From contig JAUIAO010000013.1 of assembly GCA_030425425.1 (NCBI GenBank), positions 1 through 64,000 of the forward strand: DNA of 64,000 nt, given 5' to 3'. The notes under the pieces are model-generated. The model searched no databases, was not told where the DNA came from, and saw only the letters and a program-made list of their open reading frames with translations. The position numbers and the translations under genes were made by a program. Origin of the DNA: Bacteroidia bacterium (lineage in GTDB: Bacteria > Bacteroidota > Bacteroidia > Cytophagales > Cyclobacteriaceae). Positions 19,562 to 26,326 of this stretch are shown here, in pieces. Each line of letters begins with the position of its first letter. The stretch's first letter is position 1.

Positions 19562-20596
19562 TTACAGAGAATTTCTTCGTATAAATGTGAATTCGTTTTT
19601 CACCTCAATTGGCTCATTTTCATTGATGGATTTTGCCGCTAATTCTCCCATTTTCCTATGATCCGTGGATATAACAGATATTCCATGAGATAAAATCTCT
19701 TTCAATGCAGAGTCATTATAAGACAGGATGCCTATATCCTTGGTTAATTCCAGATCCGAAACGCGCTGTGATTTGATTAAATTCACCAGGTCGTTTTCTA
19801 CAATGACGATATAGGCGGACCCTTTTTGTGCCTTGTAGTCTTCAGGAATATTATTGATGATTTCATGGCTCACGTTGTTGAATCCACAATATCTCCTAAA
19901 TCCCAGAATGATCTCTTTTGGATAAGGATAGCTGTCATTCTGAGGAAAAACCAATACTAGTTTGTCATATCGATCCAATAATCCTTTAGCCTCTACCAAT
20001 GTATCATAGAGATCCATTTTGAAGTCCTGGTAGATGTTGGAGAAGTAGTAATCAAAGCCCTCTATGTGATTATCCAGAAGAATGACTTTTTCTTTAGGTA
20101 CCTTTTTCATCAGAGTTTTGAACTTGACAAGATCAAATACCTTAAAATGTGGCATAATCACGAAGTAACTGTAGCCTTCCATGTGTTCTTCCAAAAGCTT
20201 GGCGAACATGTCATAATCACAGTGATAAATGAAAAAATCTATATGAACTTTGTCTCCAAGATCGCGAGCCATCGTATTGAAAATCTGGCGTTTATAGTTG
20301 CTCAACTTGTTGAAAAGCACAAGAATACGAATACGTGATTCAGGGGCAGAGTTGATGACATAGTATCCTTTACCTTTCACGGATTCAATGACTCCTTTAT
20401 CCCTTAAAGCAATGTACGCTTTCTCTACGGTATCTCTGGCTAGATAATAGTCAAAACTGAGCCTATTAATAGATGGAAGTTTCTGACCATACTTGATATG
20501 ACCTGTCTCGATCTTATTAATTATACTCTGATATATCTGCTTATATTTCGGAATACTGGAATCCTCGCTGATTTCAAGAGTAATAAAGTCCTCCAT
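19562..20596 (-). CDS. GntR-family regulator with LacI-type sugar-sensing domain
   Basis: 344 residues. The N-terminal 75 residues are a GntR winged helix (IPKYKQIYQSIINKIETG, GQKLPSINRLS, ARDTVEKAYIALRDKGVIESVKGKGYYV). The rest resembles a periplasmic-binding-protein fold of the LacI sensor type (RIRILVLFNKLSNYKR, GISVISTDHRKMGELAAKSI). Such hybrids are common Bacteroidota regulators of sugar genes. It lies just upstream of the GH2 gene in the same direction and is the only recognisable transcription factor in the window, so it is the best candidate for the ATCGAT-type operators (inference). A perfect -7 box lies at 20633-20640. Confidence 0.88.
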   Translation of the reverse strand: MEDFITLEISEDSSIPKYKQIYQSIINKIETGHIKYGQKLPSINRLSFDYYLARDTVEKAYIALRDKGVIESVKGKGYYVINSAPESRIRILVLFNKLSNYKRQIFNTMARDLGDKVHIDFFIYHCDYDMFAKLLEEHMEGYSYFVIMPHFKVFDLVKFKTLMKKVPKEKVILLDNHIEGFDYYFSNIYQDFKMDLYDTLVEAKGLLDRYDKLVLVFPQNDSYPYPKEIILGFRRYCGFNNVSHEIINNIPEDYKAQKGSAYIVIVENDLVNLIKSQRVSDLELTKDIGILSYNDSALKEILSHGISVISTDHRKMGELAAKSINENEPIEVKNEFTFIRRNSL

Positions 20597-20632
20597 GTGC
20601 AGGATTTTACTGGTTTAAGTATTTAATTATAT

Positions 20633-20640
20633 CAAAGCTA
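20633..20640 (-). promoter_or_regulatory. Candidate -7 box of the GntR gene
   Basis: TAGCTTTG on the minus strand matches TAnnTTTG, 37 bases before the ATG. A clear -33 box is not seen. Confidence 0.45.
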
Positions 20641-20790
20641 CAAAAAAGAATCTCTGAAAGTACAGGATTCTCTTTGAGGTAAAATAGGTATAGTCAAGAT
20701 CAGGATGGACAATGTAATGAAATTACAAGTATTATAAGGTTTATTTACTTTCAGGAAGCTATTCAGGTGCTGAAGAGATTATTGGAGTTT

Positions 20791-21078
20791 TGATGTAAAA
20801 TGTGTGTTAAAAGATTCATGCACAAATTACTTTGATAGAATTTGTGTGTTTTGGATTTTGCTATCAATGTTATGCGACTAATAGTGGAATAAATCGCTGT
20901 TTATTAATAAATAGAGCCATTTTGATAATTTATGTGTGTTTTACTCAGCGTATGATCTAATAAGTGTGTTTTAGAGATCTCTCTGGTTGAATGTCTATTT
21001 TCACCGTTTTAATGTTGTTCTGCTTTGTGACTTCCTGATAATATTTGTGTGGTTTAATTGATGTAAAATGTGTGCGAT
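20791..21078 (+). repeat. Six direct iterons (TGAT-N7-GTGTGTTTTA), left arm of origin
   Basis: Copies start at 20791, 20833, 20923, 20953, 21036 and 21059, all in the forward orientation. TGAT, the 7-base A/T-rich spacer and GTGTG are kept in all six; the tail TTTTA varies. The start-to-start spacing is 42, 90, 30, 83 and 23 bases, irregular, which rules out CRISPR. Iterons are the binding sites of Rep_3-type initiators. Confidence 0.85.
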
Positions 21079-21119
21079 GGAAATTAAAATGCAAATAGCT
21101 AATGCAATTGATCTGAACT

Positions 21120-21240
21120 GATCCAATATCATATACTTTAAATGGTTTAAAAAATTAATTTAAAAAAAGAGTTACTTAAAATTACTTTATTTACTATTTA
21201 CAGGGCGTATAAATAGTTGATAAATAGGAAGTTACAATGA
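21120..21240. other. AT-rich segment, candidate DNA unwinding element
   Basis: Almost only A and T (for example ttaaaaaattaatttaaaaa) between the left and right iteron arms, immediately before a DnaA box. This is the usual place for duplex opening in iteron origins. Confidence 0.6.
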
Positions 21241-21249
21241 TTATTCACA
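21241..21249 (+). promoter_or_regulatory. DnaA box TTATTCACA
   Basis: Exact match to TTATnCACA at the edge of the AT-rich segment; it overlaps the first reverse iteron. Confidence 0.5.
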
Positions 21250-21759
21250 CAAAATCTATTATAAAAACACTTATTATATTTTCAACACACATTTCATATC
21301 TTGAACACACATAACAGATCAATTAGTGTATGATTCCAGCTTCTTATTCACACATTTATTATTATAAACACACATATTAGATTCTATGTGTGAGTTGCTA
21401 CCGTCCTATCAATGTTTGAGTGTTGATTGGTTTATGCATTGATTCATACTCAACAGATTTTAGAAAGTATCAATATAGTTTATAAAGTATTGATAATTAA
21501 GTATTTAAGTTTTCTTTTTTAAACTCACACATTTTAGATCAATGTGTGTTTTAGATTGCTTACTAGGGAATTTGAGGATTGTATGAAGGCAAAGTGGAAG
21601 TTAATCACACATTTTTTATCAATGTGTGAGTTGTTTGTCGTCATTGATACTCCTACCAGATGGGATTATGGGATTACATTTTCAATAATCACACAAATTC
21701 TATCGGATAATCACACAAATTCTATCAATGGAATTCAACAATTCACACTAGTGGTATTA
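21246..21759 (-). repeat. Reverse-orientation iterons, right arm of origin
   Basis: CACAC-N7-ATCA type copies (CACAC starts) lie at 21246, 21286, 21306, 21349, 21369, 21526, 21606, 21690, 21712 and 21744. The ATCA half is exact at 21306, 21526, 21606 and 21712 and varies by one or two bases elsewhere. Three of them (21369, 21526, 21606) are each faced by a GTGTG within about 20 bases, making convergent palindromes of the form CACACATT-N7/8-AATGTGTG. The last copies lie within 30-80 bases of the rep start and could let Rep repress its own promoter. Confidence 0.82.
21344..21352 (+). promoter_or_regulatory. DnaA box TTATTCACA
   Basis: A second exact TTATnCACA match, again overlapping an iteron. 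Confidence 0.45.
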
Positions 21760-21772
21760 CTATCATTGTACC

Positions 21773-22816
21773 ATGGGAGCTAAAAGAAGGATACCGAGTA
21801 TTTATCAATCTAACACATTGGTGTTGGAGTCCTCTTATATGGTCAATTCATTCGATCGCAATGTTCTTAATGCGATTCAAAGAAACATCAATCCATTTGA
21901 CCCTTCAGTGCGTGACTTTTTTGCCAATTTCGATTGGGACCGACAGTCTGTTCCTACTGAATATAAGGAAGTTACGCTTAGCTATGACGAAGTAGCTAAG
22001 GTATTCGATTACAGAATGACTGACTACAAACGAGTAGATGAAAGGCTCAACGCTCTCAAAAAAATACATGTCGGCTATAAAAATGAGACTGTGCAGGCAG
22101 AAGGTGTTTTTGTCTCAGATGTTTACCACTACGAGAAAGACAGAAAATGGAAGGTCCTACTCGGAGATGTGGCTATTAAGCATTTCCTGGCCATCTTTCT
22201 CAAGGAGCACAATGGATTCACTCAGATCTACTTTGCACAGAGCAATGGATTGAAGCGAAAATATTCGAAAAGGTGGTACGATATCTTATCAGCTCTGAAA
22301 ACCCGGAATTTTAAGCGAACAGTATTTGAGCTCGACCAGATAAAGTACATGTTTAAGATTGATGATAATTGGCAATGGCACCACATCAAACAGCGCGTAA
22401 TTGATCCAGCTTTCAAAGAAATAGCAGAATCTACAGACGTGGACCCTTCTTATGAGATCATCAAAAGCGGTAAGCGAGTAGTAGCTGTAGAAATCTATAT
22501 CGACAAAATGGTAGAACTGAGTATGGAAATACCATTTGAGAAAAAAGGTAAAGGTGCTCCTAAACGAGATGTGAACAGGCTGGAGCCAGAAGAAAACATA
22601 GCCAAATACAAGGATCGTCTCATTGTTCTTGGATTTACGAGTGAAGAAATCAACAGAATACTTGACTTGGTTCCATTCCCCTACTTCATGAAAGAGATCA
22701 ACTATACCTATCAATTGATTCAGGACACTGTACAGGAGAGCAAAAAGAAGAGCTGGTATCAGAGTCAGATTGATCGGTATGTTTCTAATCTAGGGCATCC
22801 TTCTATTTCGAAATAA
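21773..22816 (+). CDS. Replication initiator, Rep_3 (RepB-like) family
   Basis: 347 residues, basic, no signal. It has the paired winged-helix layout of Rep_3 initiators: N-terminal WH1 (SYDEVAKVFDY, RVDERLNALKKIHV) and a second winged helix with the conserved SKRWYDIL block, FELDQIKYMF and WHHIKQRVIDPAFKEI (about residues 165-220). A lysine-rich tail follows. It would bind the iterons upstream and load helicase at the AT-rich segment. The ATG at 21773 follows the last iterons by less than 20 bases. It begins the rep-parA-RHH-dnaB cassette. Family assignment is from motif pattern, not a search. Confidence 0.85.
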   Translation: MGAKRRIPSIYQSNTLVLESSYMVNSFDRNVLNAIQRNINPFDPSVRDFFANFDWDRQSVPTEYKEVTLSYDEVAKVFDYRMTDYKRVDERLNALKKIHVGYKNETVQAEGVFVSDVYHYEKDRKWKVLLGDVAIKHFLAIFLKEHNGFTQIYFAQSNGLKRKYSKRWYDILSALKTRNFKRTVFELDQIKYMFKIDDNWQWHHIKQRVIDPAFKEIAESTDVDPSYEIIKSGKRVVAVEIYIDKMVELSMEIPFEKKGKGAPKRDVNRLEPEENIAKYKDRLIVLGFTSEEINRILDLVPFPYFMKEINYTYQLIQDTVQESKKKSWYQSQIDRYVSNLGHPSISK

Positions 22817-23055
22817 CATTATTTATAATAAGTTAATCTTCACTAATCTTAACAAAGATTATTTACAATAAAATAAGTGTTGTTAATGTTAACTAATTCA
22901 TCATTCGTATAAATTAAAGTTGTTAAGTTGCATTTATTTAAAACCTGTTTAATATATTGCGAAGTAGTTTATGTAATTGAATTTAAGTTGCGTTAATGCT
23001 ATTTAACTTCATTTATAAGTAGGATATTAAATGTTAAAGTATTCATATTAAAAGC
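22817..23055. other. AT-rich rep-parA gap, candidate centromere
   Basis: 239 bases, very AT-rich. It holds the 20-bp palindrome, two copies of TTAAGTTGC exactly 60 bases apart (22923 and 22983) and many GTTAA/TTAAC words, including GTTAATGTTAAC. Repeats just before parA are where type Ib partition sites often lie (established for plasmids); the assignment here is inference. Confidence 0.4.
22842..22861. repeat. Second copy of the 20-bp palindromic element
   Basis: Identical over 20 bases to 11231-11250 (AATCTT-AACA-AAGATT core). It lies 26 bases after the rep stop, where it might end rep transcription or bind a partition protein. Confidence 0.55.
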
Positions 23056-23895
23056 ATGGTAATTTCAATTATGAATTGGAAAGGAGGGGTAGGGAAGACC
23101 TCTTCTACAATTAATCTGGGGTACAGTTTGGCAAGGCTAGGCTTTAAGGTATTGCTAATTGATTTGGATCCTCAGGAGAATTTGTCGAATACTGACAAGA
23201 AAAATAAGGAAAGAAAGCACTTCATTACAGATTGTCTGCAGAACAAAGATCTTGATATCCATCCTTACAGTTTCAAGGAAAACCTGGACATCAGCCACAT
23301 GGACGGCAAGAAAGCCTATGATCGTGCACTTGTGGATCTGGATTCTGACAAAGTAGATGGACTTTTCAGGCTAGGGGAGAAGCTGGAAAAAGGAATCATC
23401 GATCAATATGACTTTGTCCTTTTGGATACTGCTCCGGGATTCAACATGATTTCTAGGAATGCGTTGCTGGCCAGTAACTATCTGTTGGTGCCAAGTGAAC
23501 TCAGTCAGGATAGTATCGATGGAGCGATGAAGCTTCAGCATGAAGTAAATGGTGTGTCCAGATTTAATCCGGGACTTGAGATTTTAGGAATGTTCATTAT
23601 ACGTCCAAAACTGAGAACCATTTATCAGCAATCAGTCAAAGAATATTCCGAGGAAAATTTCTCTGGCCATATGTTTACAACAAAGATTAGAGAAAACATC
23701 AGAATAGGAGAGAGCAAGACCATTGGCGGTGCGGTATTGGAATATTATCCTGAGGCTACTTCAGCCAGAGATTACGTATCGCTGACTTTTGAGGTGCTAG
23801 AGAGATTACATGAGAAAGGGGAATTGCCGGGTGGTAAAAAGAGTCTTGATAAGGCTAGAAAGATAGAAGAAAATTTATTCAAACCTGTAAACTGA
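23056..23895 (+). CDS. parA: ParA-type partition ATPase
   Basis: 279 residues with the deviant Walker A motif NWKGGVGKTSS (residues about 7-17), Walker A' VLLIDLDPQ near 35 and Walker B VLLDTAPGF near 123. There is no N-terminal helix-turn-helix, so this is a type Ib or chromosomal-type ParA. It moves plasmid copies apart by ATP-dependent nucleoid binding. The small gene eight bases downstream should encode its DNA-binding partner, and an AT-rich repeat region upstream may be the centromere. Confidence 0.92.
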   Translation: MVISIMNWKGGVGKTSSTINLGYSLARLGFKVLLIDLDPQENLSNTDKKNKERKHFITDCLQNKDLDIHPYSFKENLDISHMDGKKAYDRALVDLDSDKVDGLFRLGEKLEKGIIDQYDFVLLDTAPGFNMISRNALLASNYLLVPSELSQDSIDGAMKLQHEVNGVSRFNPGLEILGMFIIRPKLRTIYQQSVKEYSEENFSGHMFTTKIRENIRIGESKTIGGAVLEYYPEATSARDYVSLTFEVLERLHEKGELPGGKKSLDKARKIEENLFKPVN

Positions 23896-23902
23896 AAAGG
23901 AA

Positions 23903-24394
23903 ATGGGACTTACAGCAGCAGAAAGAAAAAAACTATTTAGAGAAACGCTAACGGGAGAGGGGAATAATGATACCGATGATTCCTTGATTTCCTCCAGTGC
24001 AAAGCCTGAGACCACCCAACAGGAGTCTGTTGATAAGGTAGAGCCAGAAACACCGGTGAAGAAAAAGCCGACCAAACCAAGAAAAACTTCTGCACCAAAA
24101 CCTAAAGCCGCAAAATCAAAGGCAAGTGATCGAATCCGGGATCTTGAGCAGTTTTTTAAGATATCTAAGGAAGTCAGAGAAATTGTGGACGAGGAGTTTG
24201 GATCTGATGAAAAGCAAATTACCTATACTACCGGAATGTATCCGCGGTATGTTTCACTTCTGAAACGAATGAGTAAATCCGTGGGAATTTCTCAAGGTGC
24301 CATTCTTTCTGCGGCCTTATGCAATATGCTTTCATCTTTTCCAGATGAAGAAAAAGATGCCATCATTAAGGATGAAGTAAATGAAATCTGGTAG
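23903..24394 (+). CDS. Probable ribbon-helix-helix partition partner (ParB substitute)
   Basis: 163 residues. The first half is low-complexity, rich in Lys, Pro, Thr and Ser (KKKPTKPRKTSAPKPK), like a DNA-binding tail. The C-terminal part (YTTGMYPRYVSLLKRM, ISQGAILSAALCNML) reads as a strand followed by two helices, as in ribbon-helix-helix proteins. I cannot name the family; DUF3408-like partners of ParA in Bacteroides elements are a possible relative. The gene follows parA by seven bases with an AAAAGG ribosome-site-like sequence, and its last 14 bases overlap dnaB. That context makes it the expected centromere-binding protein. Confidence 0.6.
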   Translation: MGLTAAERKKLFRETLTGEGNNDTDDSLISSSAKPETTQQESVDKVEPETPVKKKPTKPRKTSAPKPKAAKSKASDRIRDLEQFFKISKEVREIVDEEFGSDEKQITYTTGMYPRYVSLLKRMSKSVGISQGAILSAALCNMLSSFPDEEKDAIIKDEVNEIW

Positions 24395-25811
24395 CTCTAA
24401 GCGATCAAGAGAACAAGAAATAGACCTTGCTAGCCTGGTATATAACCCTCAGGTGCTTCCAAAGCATTTTGAAGTGGTTATCGAAGGAGAGCAGCAGGTT
24501 TTAGGTGAGCTTCTGATGTTGCACGATACGTACTATCAGGTAGATGATGTAATGAAGTCACACTTTTTCTATCAGAAGCGACATCAAATCATTTTTGAAG
24601 CTATAGAGGCCATGCACGCAAAGGCCATCCAAGTGGACCTGAAGAGTGCGGTACATTACCTCAGGGGGATAGATAAGCTGGAAGAAGCCGGTGGTGCCTC
24701 GTATCTCGCCGAATTGGTGGCCATGGCCACTGGGAATATCAACAAATACGTTCATGGCATCATCAGGGAAGAGTATTTGCGCCGTAAGGTGATTGAAATA
24801 TGCTCTCGTGCCGTGAATAATTCAAAGGATCCTTCCAATGAGATTTTTGAAGTCTTGGATAGGATTGAGGATGAAACCAATCATCTTCATCAAGAATTAC
24901 AACCTGGCACGGCCAAGGACCTGAAACAGGAAGTCATTACCATGATCGACAACCTTGGCAAGAATTTGTCTCATGATGAAGAGTTTACGGGCATTCCGTC
25001 TGGTTTTATACGACTGGATCGATTAACTCAGGGCTGGCAAAAGAGTGATTTGATAGTCATTGCGGCACGGCCGGGTATGGGTAAGACCTCTCTGGTAGTC
25101 ACTATGATGCTCAATGCAGCCATTCATTTCAAAAAACCTGCTGTACTTTTTTCTCTTGAAATGTCTACCAGACAAATCTTACAGCGTATGATTTCCAACT
25201 TGGGAGAAGTACCAATGGACAATTGGAAGAAACGCGGGATTGACTTCAGGTCTCAATCAGAAAAAGATCATTTTCTCAATGAAGCAGCTAAATGGGGATC
25301 TGTTCTTACTCAGAGTGAGCCGCTACACATCGATGATACGCCTTCTATTGCATTAAACGAGCTTCGTAATAGATCCAAGCGCCTGGTGAGAGAAAAGGGC
25401 GTAGAGCTCATCATAGTAGATTATCTGCAGCTTATGAAAGATTCTGGTGAATCGAACCGAAATGATAATCGAGAGCAGGTGATTTCGGCTATTTCTCGTG
25501 GGCTGAAGGCCCTGGCAAAGGAATTGGATGTTCCGGTGATTGCATTATCACAGCTGAGTAGAGCTGTGGAGACCAGGGGAGGGGATAAGCGACCGATTCT
25601 ATCTGATTTGCGGGAATCGGGCTCTATAGAGCAAGATGCCGATGTAGTAATGTTTATTTATCGACCGGAATATTATGGCATAACCATGGATGAAATGGGT
25701 AACTCTACATTAGGCCAGGCGGAATTCATATTAGCAAAACACAGAAATGGTAGCCTGGATAACATCAAAGCAAGATACGTAGGAGAATACGTGAAATTCC
25801 AAGATGCTTGA
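24381..25811 (+). CDS. dnaB: Replicative DNA helicase DnaB, replicon-borne copy
   Basis: 476 residues, full length for DnaB. The N-terminal domain (residues about 25-130: GELLMLHDTYYQVDDV, FFYQKRHQIIFEAI) and linker are followed by the RecA-like domain: Walker A ARPGMGKTS near 230, FSLEMS, Walker B ELIIVDYLQLM near 345, then LSQLSRAVETRG and DLRESGSIEQDADVV. It unwinds DNA at the fork. Encoding it beside rep suggests that the initiator recruits its own helicase instead of the host one. Its start overlaps the upstream gene. Two iterons follow 40-160 bases after the stop. Confidence 0.93.
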   Translation: MKSGSSKRSREQEIDLASLVYNPQVLPKHFEVVIEGEQQVLGELLMLHDTYYQVDDVMKSHFFYQKRHQIIFEAIEAMHAKAIQVDLKSAVHYLRGIDKLEEAGGASYLAELVAMATGNINKYVHGIIREEYLRRKVIEICSRAVNNSKDPSNEIFEVLDRIEDETNHLHQELQPGTAKDLKQEVITMIDNLGKNLSHDEEFTGIPSGFIRLDRLTQGWQKSDLIVIAARPGMGKTSLVVTMMLNAAIHFKKPAVLFSLEMSTRQILQRMISNLGEVPMDNWKKRGIDFRSQSEKDHFLNEAAKWGSVLTQSEPLHIDDTPSIALNELRNRSKRLVREKGVELIIVDYLQLMKDSGESNRNDNREQVISAISRGLKALAKELDVPVIALSQLSRAVETRGGDKRPILSDLRESGSIEQDADVVMFIYRPEYYGITMDEMGNSTLGQAEFILAKHRNGSLDNIKARYVGEYVKFQDA

Positions 25812-26326
25812 TGATTGTCCGAGAAATCTGAATCAAGTCAGTTGTCCTATTGATCTAAAATGTGTGTTTTAGCCGTAAAACGAATAGCATATCGTAGAAA
25901 TAATAGATAGAAGCTCACTATTAAGCAGCTTGTTGCTCTAGTCTGAGTCTTATTAATGCATTACAAAAACCAATGATATAAAAAGTGTGAGTTGCATATA
26001 GACCTAATAATCATGGATGAAATGATACTACGAATTCATAGTATAAATCCCATGAGTGGGTTTTATTACTGGATGCGCTCAGCCTGGAGACATGATTTTT
26101 GCAAAGCAAACTCCATAAATTTCCTAATGACTTTGCCGTAGGGTAGGGGAGAGTCTTTAAAAAAATCAGCTTGTCTGGTATATAAAAGATTTATTTTCCT
26201 ACTCAGGGTATTGCTTAGGAGAGTGTCTATTTAGTTCAAAACCCTGAAAGCAGGGTAGGAGAGGAGAGGCCCAATTTTACCTGAATATGTATCAAAATAT
26301 TTTATAGTCTGTTCGCTTGGATAGTT
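25812..26326. other. Gap after dnaB with iterons and G-rich repeats
   Basis: 515 bases without a convincing gene. Besides the two iterons it holds three related G-rich stretches, GGGTAGGGGAGAGTCT at 26141, a split version CAGGGTA..TAGGAGAGTGTCT at 26204-26227 and CAGGGTAGGAGAGGAGAG at 26251. No terminator or RNA gene was recognised. Confidence 0.6.
25851..25993 (+). repeat. Two iterons downstream of dnaB
   Basis: TGAT-CTAAAAT-GTGTGTTTTA at 25851-25870 is the best consensus copy in the window; a second copy, TGAT-ATAAAAA-GTGTGAGTT, is at 25974-25992. With the upstream arrays they bracket the rep-par-dnaB cassette. Confidence 0.75.

Larger units (their letters stand above)
20597..21772. other. 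Plasmid-type replication origin region (no gene)
   Basis: This 1.18-kb gap between the GntR gene and rep holds forward iterons on the left (20791-21078), a strongly AT-rich core (about 21120-21240), two DnaA boxes and reverse iterons on the right (21246-21759) running up to the rep start. Short open frames here contain the repeats and look spurious. Confidence 0.85.

Noticed and set aside
20791-21759. CRISPR array
   Set aside because: The repeats are about 20 bases, imperfect, in both orientations and irregularly spaced, with no unique spacers of constant length and no cas genes. They fit iterons.
21544-21783. A 79-codon open frame just before rep
   Set aside because: It consists of iteron sequence, overlaps the rep start and its translation resembles no protein.
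22817-22870. Rho-independent terminator after rep
   Set aside because: The AATCTT-AACA-AAGATT hairpin is weak, without GC pairs enough for termination, and no T-run follows; its exact repeat elsewhere before a start codon argues for another role.
20597-25811. Integrative conjugative element
   Set aside because: ParA and a DUF3408-like partner occur in such elements, but no integrase, relaxase, tra genes or att repeats are visible. An iteron origin with Rep and DnaB fits a replicon better.
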